DNA of 64,000 nucleotides from the NCBI RefSeq assembly GCF_963678635.1, contig NC_087065.1:20537623-20601622 (forward strand), in the 5' to 3' direction. The position numbers and the translations under genes are program-made. Of the stretch, positions 27,889 through 35,744 are shown piece after piece. The stretch is from Symsagittifera roscoffensis. Taxonomy: Eukaryota; Xenacoelomorpha; Acoela; Convolutidae. The notes under the pieces are model-generated. The model was not told where the DNA came from. It ran no database searches and saw nothing but the letters and a program-made list of their open reading frames with translations. Within the stretch, counting starts at the first letter, position 1. Every line of letters begins with the position of its first letter.

Positions 27889-29133
27889 GTGATGCTAAAT
27901 ATAGACGGGATCAACATCTACACCAAGACAATGATAACAAGTGACGAAGACCTAATTGGGCAAATCTACGTAGGGAAAGAAGAGTTGAAAGTGAGATCGA
28001 TTGGACACTGCGCCATGCTTGAAGAAGATGCAATGCACATCGGGACGGAGGCAGATGTGACAGGGCACGTGCTAGATATAAGTGGCAAAAAGACTCAATT
28101 GCGTGGGTTACTGGATACGGGAGCAGTCTTGAGCGTCATACCAATCGAAACTTGGGAGAGGATGGGCTTTGACAAAGGTGATTTGATAGACTCGAGAATA
28201 CGGCTGTCAGCTGCAAACAAAGGGGCCCTTCGGGTGCTGGGCAGGACGCCGATAATAGCCCTCAATTTGGGGGAACGTAACCTGTGGATGAGCTTTATCG
28301 TGGTAGAAAACCTAGATGAATTTGACCAATTCATTTTGGGCAGAGACTTCATCAGGAATTTCGACGTAACGATTGATCTAAATAACGCAATGTTCAGGAT
28401 ACGGAACCCGGATAGGAGGTACGCAATCAAACCGGTAAATTTAATAATGGCAAATGAAACCAAAGCACCGGTATTCTTGAGTAGGAGGGTGAGGCTAAAG
28501 GCGAATGAAGCGGCAATCGTAGGCTTGAGGATGAAAAATTACAATGAACTAAGTGACAACAAGCAAGTGTGTATAGTTCCGAATCCTAATAGTCAAAGTG
28601 CTGCTGTTTTAGGAAGATCATTCTCGATAACGAAGAGCGGCCTCTGCGTCAGTGTCTTGTTGAATACCCTTGATATACCGATCACGATACAGAGAGGGAG
28701 GAAACTGGGATATGTTTTACCGGTTAAAACTCGATATGAAACGATTGAGAACTCAAAACAAAATGAAGTTGTTGATTGCCCCAATCACAGGGACAAAATT
28801 TGTATCTTGAGACGATTGCAAAAAATAAAAGATTCTTCAGGTCTTATTAAATCACTTAGGTCAGAAACGGACGATGGGCTGTCGAGCTGTTCGAACTTTC
28901 CAGAGCGACCCACACAAGATGAAATGCAGACTGATAAACCGGTTCTGCCGGAGATTGAACATTTGAGAGGCAAACTGAAAGATGAACAGCTCGATGCCAT
29001 CAAGGACGTACTAGAGCGGAACGAGGAAGTTTTTTCGAGGCATAAGGCGGATATCGGGTGTTGTAATTTTGTTGAGCATGAAATAGAACTAGAGGAAAAC
29101 GCCTACCACACAGGGAGGGGGCGAGGCGCATGA
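27889..29133 (+). CDS. E2 pol: aspartic protease and RT N-terminus
   Basis: 414 residues. The protease active site LLDTGAVLSVIP lies near residue 75, and the later conserved block GRDFIRNFDVTIDL near 165. The remainder leads into RT, with CCNFVEHEIELEE matching E1. Homology with E1 begins a few codons upstream of the nominal ATG. The frame ends at 29133 in a spurious tail after a small indel near 29095; RT continues in the next frame. It would mature the Gag-Pol polyprotein. Confidence 0.88.
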   Translation: MMLNIDGINIYTKTMITSDEDLIGQIYVGKEELKVRSIGHCAMLEEDAMHIGTEADVTGHVLDISGKKTQLRGLLDTGAVLSVIPIETWERMGFDKGDLIDSRIRLSAANKGALRVLGRTPIIALNLGERNLWMSFIVVENLDEFDQFILGRDFIRNFDVTIDLNNAMFRIRNPDRRYAIKPVNLIMANETKAPVFLSRRVRLKANEAAIVGLRMKNYNELSDNKQVCIVPNPNSQSAAVLGRSFSITKSGLCVSVLLNTLDIPITIQRGRKLGYVLPVKTRYETIENSKQNEVVDCPNHRDKICILRRLQKIKDSSGLIKSLRSETDDGLSSCSNFPERPTQDEMQTDKPVLPEIEHLRGKLKDEQLDAIKDVLERNEEVFSRHKADIGCCNFVEHEIELEENAYHTGRGRGA

Positions 29134-29425
29134 CCCCACACAAATCGGACGCGTGTAGAAAAGAAATCGAGACGTTACTAGAGTATGACATGATAGAACC
29201 ATCCAAGTCACCGTGGGCGTGTGGAGTAGTGATGGCCAAAAAGAAAGGCGACCAGTTGAGGTTTTGTTGTGACTTTCGATACCTGAACTCCGTCACGGTG
29301 AAGGATGCCTATCCCATACCTAGGATTGATGAGAGCCTCTCGAAGTTAGGTGATGCAAAATTTTTTACGACTCTTGATTTAGGCTCGGCCTTTTGGCAAG
29401 TACCACTAAGGAAGCAGGACAGGGA
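29130..29425 (+). CDS. E2 pol: RT fingers/palm with motif A
   Basis: The frame carries MTPHKSDACRKEIETLLEYD, CDFRYLNSV and motif A TTLDLGSAFWQVPLRKQD. About 11 residues present in E1 (KTGFACELGLF) are then missing, and the deletion shifts the frame, so motifs B and C lie in the next segment. Residues after 29425 in this frame are spurious. The deletion falls between motifs A and B of the palm, so the polymerase is probably inactive even aside from the frame change. Confidence 0.85.
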
Positions 29426-32383
29426 CAATGGAAACGGATGCCGTTTGGACTTTGCAATGCCACAGCCATGTTTCAGCGGTTGATGGCACACGCGCTGATA
29501 GGCGTGACGAAGAAGTATGGCAACCTGGTAATGTGCTACGTGGATGACGTGGTAATAGCGACGCCAACACTGGAAGACCACATTGAGAGACTTGACGAAG
29601 TGTTTGCATGCATGAAGAGGTCGGGGCTAAAGTGTAAACCATCAAAGTGCGAGATACTCAAGGACTCAATAAAATACTTGGGCAGGATGGTAGACAAGCA
29701 CGGCATCAGACCTGATACGGACGCCGTGGAAGCAGTCCTGACCTGGAAATCACCGAAGACAGAGCACCAGTTGATGAGCTTCCTGGGTTTCGCTAACTAT
29801 TATAGAGAGTTCATCAAGGGCTATGCAGACAAGGTATACCCGATGCAACAATTAATGAGACACAAGGGCAAGAAGTTCACGTGGAACAACGCAGCAGAAG
29901 AGTCATTCCAGAGAATAAAAAAAGAGCTATGTGAGGCACCAGTACTGGGTATGCCGACTGAGAAAGGGATGTACGTGCTGGACACGGATGCGTCGGTAGT
30001 CGCGATTTCTGGGATTCTCCACCAAGAACAAGAATGGAATGGGAAGACAGTCTTGAGACCAATAGCGTACGGGAGCAAAGTCCTGAAAGACACGGAAATG
30101 AAGTACGGAGCACCGAAAGCAGAGATGTTCGCGGTGGTTACCTTTGTCGAGAAATACAGGGCATACCTGGGCAGTGAGCCATTCAAGTTGCGAGTCGACA
30201 ACCGAGCACTGAGCTGGCTGAAAACGTACTCAATGGACCAAAGTTACATTGGGAGATGGATAGTTCGCCTGGACGGATACAACATGATAATTGAGCATAG
30301 AACACGAGATAAACATCAGAATGCCGACAGCTTGAGTAAGAAGACGGAGTTCTATGAGAGACAAGAGCAAAGAGAGGCAGACAGACCTGAAATCAAAGAT
30401 GGCTTCTCCTTCATGGACAAGGAAACCTACGACAGTCTTGCACTCACGAGATGGCTGGACAAATCAGGCAAACCGATTGAAGATCATCCTGAATTACCTA
30501 AAGAACCTCCAGAAAAGACCATCTTGAAGAAGAGCAGAAGGATTCCGATAGAAATAATACTAAAGTCGAAGATCGTGAGGGAGACGCTCAAGGCAAAAGG
30601 CTATGATCTTAACCAGGTAGAAGCAGGAACTGCACAGATAGATGATGACTTAATGAGATTGCTCGAGAAACTATCAGATGAGAAGCCCGTGATCCAAGAG
30701 AAGGGTCAAGAGGAACCGGAAGTCACTATACTTCGGAGAAAAGAAACAGTGAACAATACCGATTCCTCAAGAGGAAGCGTCACTGACAGCAAAGATGTCG
30801 TGCGGTCACTAGTTGACAAAATCCCCGAAAACATTCTGGAGCAGACCAAGATTAGGAAAAAGAAAGTGACGTTCAAAGAAGATACTGAACACCTGGGACT
30901 AGGTCAAGAGTTGACGGAAGAAGAAACCGGAGAGGGAAAATTGTCCGGGGAGCGTGAAGAATGGGATGAAGACTCGGATGAGAGCAGCGAAAACCAAGAC
31001 AGTCTGTGCATGATATTGGCGGAAGAGAAGACAAGGCACCACGACAGGGAGTTACAGACGGATCCATCTTCAGGAACGTACAATCTGGACGTACAGGAGA
31101 TACGAGGTGGTGAAGAACTTGAGAAAATTGCGGTTTCAAGGAAGCCATTCAGGGAATTATCATGCAACTCAAACGTCAGAACGAATCTGGTGCCAGAAGA
31201 TGATGTGAAAATCGTGAAAAGGATGATATGCGTGAAGCTGAGTGATGACATCCACAACCCTGGCGAGATGAATGGACAGATCACGGCGCTGAAGGAGCAT
31301 GTCAAGGCAAGATATAGGCTGTCAGACCTAATAAGAGCCCAAAAGAATGACAAAATGACGAATAACTTCTCCAAATGGATCCAGTCGGGGGTCAAGGAGA
31401 AAGGGGAACTCGAGGAAGACAGCTATAAGATCTTGAGCCAGTTCTACAAAGAAAAGAAAGACTTACTCTATCACACAGCTGATGGGGTGGTAGCATGCAA
31501 GAGGAAAGACGAGGAGAAGATATTACACAAACACAACCTCATCATACTACCACAGTTGTATCAAACGGAGGTGCTTTTCAGATCACACGACCAGATGGGG
31601 CACCAGGGGATAGACAAAGTACAACAAAGGATACTTCACAGGTTTGATTGGCCAGGGATGAGAAAAGCTTGCGAGAGATGGGTGAATGTCTGCCTGGCAT
31701 GCCTCCAGGTGAAGGACCCAAGGAAGATGAAGTTTCCACGCAAATCCGTCGAGAGCTCAGAATTCAATGAAGTGGTGCAGATAGACCATCAAAAAATCTG
31801 CATGACGGAGTCGGGATATAACCAGATACTGGTTATAATAGATCACTTCACAAAGTTGGCGGAAGCGGTTCCGTGCCAGACAGCCTCGGCCGAGGAGACA
31901 TGTGATCATCTGATAACGCATTGGATATCGCGGTATGGTTGTCCAATGACTTTCCAGTCGGACAACGGCAAAGCTTTTGTGGGGGACTTGACAAAAGAAT
32001 TGATGAGGAGATCGCACATTGCTCAAGCACACTCGACAACCTACCATCCACAGACCAACGGGTTGGTAGAGAGACAGAACAGGACACTGGTCAACATGTT
32101 AAGAGTGTACTGCTCAAGATACATGACGGATTGGGATAAATACCTGCCACAGGTAGTAGGGGCCTACAATAGTACACAGCACTCAACGACGGGCATCAGT
32201 CCCTTCATGATGTTGACGGGTAGGGAGAACAATGCCTCTGACATTCTTTTACCCGGAATACGAAGGGAAAAGGACATCGCCTCAGGCATACGTGAAAGAA
32301 GCGATCAAAAGACAACAGGAGTTAAAAGAGCTATGCAGGAGGAACACGGCGCAAGCGCAAATGAGGCAACGCAGAAAATATGA
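29393..32383 (+). CDS. E2 pol: RT motifs B-C, RNase H, linker, integrase core
   Basis: Homology runs from ~29426 to ~32235. RT motif B MPFGLCNATAMFQRLM is followed by motif C CYVDDVVIA (YVDD codons at 29537-29548) and thumb LMSFLGFANYYREFIKGYAD. RNase H has acidic residues in VLDTDAS, APKAEMFAV, RVDNRAL and NADSLS. A ~280-residue acidic, low-conservation linker follows. Integrase has H2C2 (SHDQMGH...CLAC) and the DDE triad in VVQIDHQK, FQSDNGKAF and GLVERQNR. The frame is lost near 32232 by a small indel. All RNase H and integrase catalytic residues that I can identify are present. Confidence 0.9.
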   Translation: MASTTKEAGQGQWKRMPFGLCNATAMFQRLMAHALIGVTKKYGNLVMCYVDDVVIATPTLEDHIERLDEVFACMKRSGLKCKPSKCEILKDSIKYLGRMVDKHGIRPDTDAVEAVLTWKSPKTEHQLMSFLGFANYYREFIKGYADKVYPMQQLMRHKGKKFTWNNAAEESFQRIKKELCEAPVLGMPTEKGMYVLDTDASVVAISGILHQEQEWNGKTVLRPIAYGSKVLKDTEMKYGAPKAEMFAVVTFVEKYRAYLGSEPFKLRVDNRALSWLKTYSMDQSYIGRWIVRLDGYNMIIEHRTRDKHQNADSLSKKTEFYERQEQREADRPEIKDGFSFMDKETYDSLALTRWLDKSGKPIEDHPELPKEPPEKTILKKSRRIPIEIILKSKIVRETLKAKGYDLNQVEAGTAQIDDDLMRLLEKLSDEKPVIQEKGQEEPEVTILRRKETVNNTDSSRGSVTDSKDVVRSLVDKIPENILEQTKIRKKKVTFKEDTEHLGLGQELTEEETGEGKLSGEREEWDEDSDESSENQDSLCMILAEEKTRHHDRELQTDPSSGTYNLDVQEIRGGEELEKIAVSRKPFRELSCNSNVRTNLVPEDDVKIVKRMICVKLSDDIHNPGEMNGQITALKEHVKARYRLSDLIRAQKNDKMTNNFSKWIQSGVKEKGELEEDSYKILSQFYKEKKDLLYHTADGVVACKRKDEEKILHKHNLIILPQLYQTEVLFRSHDQMGHQGIDKVQQRILHRFDWPGMRKACERWVNVCLACLQVKDPRKMKFPRKSVESSEFNEVVQIDHQKICMTESGYNQILVIIDHFTKLAEAVPCQTASAEETCDHLITHWISRYGCPMTFQSDNGKAFVGDLTKELMRRSHIAQAHSTTYHPQTNGLVERQNRTLVNMLRVYCSRYMTDWDKYLPQVVGAYNSTQHSTTGISPFMMLTGRENNASDILLPGIRREKDIASGIRERSDQKTTGVKRAMQEEHGASANEATQKI

Positions 32384-32621
32384 CGAAAAAATATTACAAG
32401 CGAAGCCATATGAAGTGGGCCAATACGTGTGGGTCTTCCAAAATGTCATACCGCCCAAGGGAACAAAGAAACTACTCAAGAAGTGGAGGGGACCATTCAT
32501 GATAACGGAAGTTCATCAACAAGGACGGTTCTATCGCTTGAGTACTGGGCGAGCGGCACATTATGAAAATCTGAAGCCTCACGTCCCGTCCCCGAGGATT
32601 GGTGCATACCGAAGGACATGA
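32232..32621 (+). CDS. E2 pol: integrase C-terminal domain
   Basis: 130 codons continuing integrase in a shifted frame: PLTFFYPEYEGKRTSPQAYV, QYVWVFQNVIPPKGTKKLLK and the GPY/F-type KKWRGPFMITEV. The frame is lost again near 32590, giving a spurious tail; the following ~170 bp, in another frame, match the E1 integrase tail (DWCIPKDMKGLEYLVVEPAC) and end in TAG at ~32760. Chromodomain-type residues are not evident. Confidence 0.85.
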   Translation: MPLTFFYPEYEGKRTSPQAYVKEAIKRQQELKELCRRNTAQAQMRQRRKYDEKILQAKPYEVGQYVWVFQNVIPPKGTKKLLKKWRGPFMITEVHQQGRFYRLSTGRAAHYENLKPHVPSPRIGAYRRT

Positions 32622-32793
32622 AGGGTCTTGAGTACCTGGTGGTAGAGCCAGCGTGTGAAGTGAATGAAAAAGGCACCAGAGAGAAGAATGATGGTAATGA
32701 GAACTTGAGTTTAGACGACAATGAAAAGACAGAAGTGGAGTCTGAAGAGGATCATTTGTAGAAGAAGACTGGAACGACCCGGAGCAAGATGAG

Positions 32794-33894
32794 GTGCCGA
32801 AGTGGATGGAGCCAGATCGACCAATACCACCGGGGACCAGGACTGGCAATCGTAAACGGACCGGCATGAGGTACAACAGGTACGGGGATGACTTCTTGAT
32901 CGATAAGATACAGCCAGACAAATTGGGCGAGGAACTACTGAGTGCAGGCGAACTGGAAGCCGAAGAGGAATGGCAGGTCATTGACGATGGTGGACACTAT
33001 CCGCAGGAAGACTACTCGACGCCAGAATTGGAGACGGATCTCGAACAGAGTGAGATAGAGAGGAGGGAGAACACGAACTTGAGGATACTAGAGTGGATGC
33101 GCGATGTCAAAGACGAGAGCCGCGAAGGACAAAGCATTCAACAAGTCGACGTATCATCGGCAAATTATATGAAGGCAGAGGACCCTCTTTTCGGATGGAC
33201 GGCAACAGATAGGCCACTGGACATTCCTCCGGACAATTCAGACCCGACAACATCGACGGGGACGTCGATAAATATTTTTGTCCGGGGAGTGGGGGTAGGA
33301 CTTACCCACACCGAAAATTTGATGATAAAGAAGCTCAAGGAAGTGAGAGAAACAAGCAAATTGGAACTGGAAGAAGAAGAGCCAGAGCCTACCATAGGTC
33401 GGAATTTCAAAACGAAATTTGAAATACCCAATGAGTACTCGGAAATCATCATGATAACGGATAGCGACTTCATCCTGTCAAACAGGACTCGCGCGATCTG
33501 CATCACGGCGGACATGAGTTTCAAATCAAGATTGGAAGCTGACTTCAGAAGAGAGTACCAGAACGTGGAGTTTCTGTTCAGACAGAGACCAGGACTGGGA
33601 GGGATGGCAGCGCTTCCACCATCAGTAGTACAAGTCCCGGACAAATATCTGTGCTTCCTAGTGACGAGGGTCAATGACAGGAACACAATTGATCCCGAAC
33701 ACGTGATGTTGGCACTAACAAGACTACGAGACTTCATGATTGAAAGAGGAATAACGGAGGTCTCAATGCCGGTGTATGACCCAAACAGGGGCAAACTGAG
33801 CTCGAGGGAATTGTACGCTATCCTACATGTAGTCTTTGCGGAAACTGAGATAATGGTGTATCTGCACAAAAAATACTACTTGAGCATCGCCTGA
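32794..33894 (+). CDS. E2 pol C-terminal tail fused to macro domain (ORF3)
   Basis: 366 residues. The first ~35 match the E1 integrase tail, and no stop separates them from what follows; E1 has a TAG at that point. An acidic linker (~35-170) contains FVRGVGVGLTHTENL, identical in E1. Residues ~220-360 read as a macro domain of the TARG1/ALC1-like type: TDSDF at the first strand, ICITADMSFKSRLEADFRRE, GGMAALPP, KYLCFLVTRVNDR, LTRLRDFMIERGITEVSMPV and an ending VFAETEIMVYL. Macro domains bind or remove ADP-ribose. The Gly-rich binding loops of canonical members are not preserved (SFKSRLEADF in place of a Gly-rich stretch; DPNRG in the second loop), so binding may be altered. The fold call rests on my recall of family patterns. 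Confidence 0.75.
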   Translation: MPKWMEPDRPIPPGTRTGNRKRTGMRYNRYGDDFLIDKIQPDKLGEELLSAGELEAEEEWQVIDDGGHYPQEDYSTPELETDLEQSEIERRENTNLRILEWMRDVKDESREGQSIQQVDVSSANYMKAEDPLFGWTATDRPLDIPPDNSDPTTSTGTSINIFVRGVGVGLTHTENLMIKKLKEVRETSKLELEEEEPEPTIGRNFKTKFEIPNEYSEIIMITDSDFILSNRTRAICITADMSFKSRLEADFRREYQNVEFLFRQRPGLGGMAALPPSVVQVPDKYLCFLVTRVNDRNTIDPEHVMLALTRLRDFMIERGITEVSMPVYDPNRGKLSSRELYAILHVVFAETEIMVYLHKKYYLSIA

Positions 33895-34391
33895 GTTGGA
33901 GACACAGGGTCTCGAGTTGGGCGTTAGGGAGGAGTCTTGAGTTAGGTACTGGGGTGCGGCACAGGTAAAGGGATCTTAAGCCGTGATTGGCATGACAATT
34001 AAATTTTAAAAAGAATTAACGGTGCTAAAACATAAAATGAATCTGCATGCTTTTAAGGAAATTCCAATTGAATCGTTTTAAGTAGAATGAAAATGATAAG
34101 ATTTTAACCATACTGGTGAAAGGGGGGTTTCTAGGTTAGGAGCATGACATGTTAGGTCTTAATGTGGTTTCTGTTTTCAGATCAAGTTTGAAAAACAAAG
34201 TTGAAAATCCAACTATACTCAAGCGAGAGACAGAAAAAGAAATCTTGATTGAACTCGCGATAATCGACACCTACAGCAAGTGTTCGCAAGGGAACATTTC
34301 TAGAGAATTCTTGAGTGGGGTAAAACTTGAGTCGGTAAGGTAATTCTTGAGCTGGTTAATACATACTTGAATACATCCCGAAGTCACAAGA
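33895..34391 (+). promoter_or_regulatory. E2 inter-unit spacer with putative 3' splice site
   Basis: 497 bp without recognised coding content. GGTTTCTGTTTTCAG ending at 34180 is a strong splice acceptor 211 bp before ORF4. Just upstream of ORF4, CTTGAG recurs three times within 34306-34355. The size and position match the E1 spacer. A 64-codon frame at 34149-34343 has no similarity to E1 and I do not count it as a gene. Confidence 0.45.
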
Positions 34392-35744
34392 ATGGCAGAC
34401 AGATTCTGGAAATCCATGCCGGCGGCCCTGAAGAAGCCTACTCTTGATGAGCTGTACAGACGCCTGAGGGACCTGGATTATACCCAAATAGACGAGAGAA
34501 TGGCGGTAATGCTGAATGCCATCCTCCAGTTGGAAGACCAGGGTGAATGCAGGGAGTCTGCGACGGAGGCTGTCTTGATGGTCGGCTACACCACTGAGGG
34601 AATATCAAACCAAGAACAGACCAGATGGTTGTCTTGGAATGTGGATGGAGGAGTAAGGGGTTTTGACTTGGCAAGGAATCCTGGCCTGAGTAACAATACC
34701 GAATATGGCACAGGGGAATTCCCACTACCAACTAGGCCAACAGCAAGATCTACAGGCCAGAGCTCGAGTAAGGTGCTATCGATGACGCGAGCACAACAGA
34801 CGACCGAGGCGTATCCGGATCTTGGTGTTATAAAGAAAGAACTCGAGAAGACGCAGAAGGAAAGGAATAAGGCGAACCTCGATCGGGATCAGGCGAAGCT
34901 GGATCGGGAGAAGGTTCAGCTGGAAAGGGACCAGGCGGTCAACGAGCGAGATCAGACTCTGAGGTTGCTTGAGATGCTAAAGGCTGAACATCAGCAGGAG
35001 CTAAGGGTGCGGGAGAATGCCGCGAATTGTGAACAACTGAAGTCGGAGCTGGAGAGAATAGAACAACGACAACGCGAACTTGACGCACAGAAGGGAGCCA
35101 GGCCGAAGGAGCGAGTGGTTACCAGCTCGAGACCAGAGTCACGCATGGAGGTGGATGAAGCCCCCAGGGCAAGAGGACGGTTCAACCTTGACCGCGAGGC
35201 CCGAGAACACATGAGTGAGGGATTGGAAGTCTGGATACCTAATGAAGCAACGTCCTCCTTGCGTAGCCTAGAGACGCAACCCATACGCCCACTGATGGAT
35301 GTGGCACTGCCGGGATGTACCCCAACCTCGACCTCGAGTGACAGTCAGGTGAGCGGCGGCTCATCGCGTCTGAAGGAGCTGGGCGAGAGATTGCGACAGA
35401 GAAGTCGTGAAAGTTCGGCAAGGCCGGAGCTTCCTCCAACTTGGAGAGAACAACCGGTCAGGAGCGTCGTGATCTCGAGTTATAAGAAGAACACAGAGAA
35501 GAGGTACCACAGGCACAATCGGCTGAATTGGAATGCGGAACAGAAAGCCAGGAGGGACTGCTTTCATGATGCAGCCTGGGTGGAATATCTTGCGCCACCC
35601 CGTGTGCCAGAAGGTGCGGTCCACCTGATCATAGGGGACAGCCTGGTGCGGGTGTTGACCCGGATCCAGTCGCACTGGCAGACAGGAATCTTTAGTTTCG
35701 CTGGAGCTGCCACGCCACAGATGTTGGCGCGCTTGAGATGCTAG
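34392..35744 (+). CDS. E2 ORF4 N-terminal part: coiled coil and SGNH block I-II
   Basis: 450 codons. Residues 1-120 match the E1 ORF4 start in pattern (LDELYRRLRDLDYTQIDERM against LDEIYQRLIDCDFTREDPGL). Residues ~150-240 are a long coiled coil with an RDQAKLDREKVQLERDQAV heptad-like repeat. The SGNH hydrolase begins near residue 413: IIGDSLVRVL (block I, nucleophile Ser) and SFAGAA (block II). The frame is lost at ~35735 by a small indel just before block III, which continues in the overlapping frame from 35738. About 10 residues present in E1 between blocks II and III are missing. Confidence 0.85.
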   Translation: MADRFWKSMPAALKKPTLDELYRRLRDLDYTQIDERMAVMLNAILQLEDQGECRESATEAVLMVGYTTEGISNQEQTRWLSWNVDGGVRGFDLARNPGLSNNTEYGTGEFPLPTRPTARSTGQSSSKVLSMTRAQQTTEAYPDLGVIKKELEKTQKERNKANLDRDQAKLDREKVQLERDQAVNERDQTLRLLEMLKAEHQQELRVRENAANCEQLKSELERIEQRQRELDAQKGARPKERVVTSSRPESRMEVDEAPRARGRFNLDREAREHMSEGLEVWIPNEATSSLRSLETQPIRPLMDVALPGCTPTSTSSDSQVSGGSSRLKELGERLRQRSRESSARPELPPTWREQPVRSVVISSYKKNTEKRYHRHNRLNWNAEQKARRDCFHDAAWVEYLAPPRVPEGAVHLIIGDSLVRVLTRIQSHWQTGIFSFAGAATPQMLARLRC

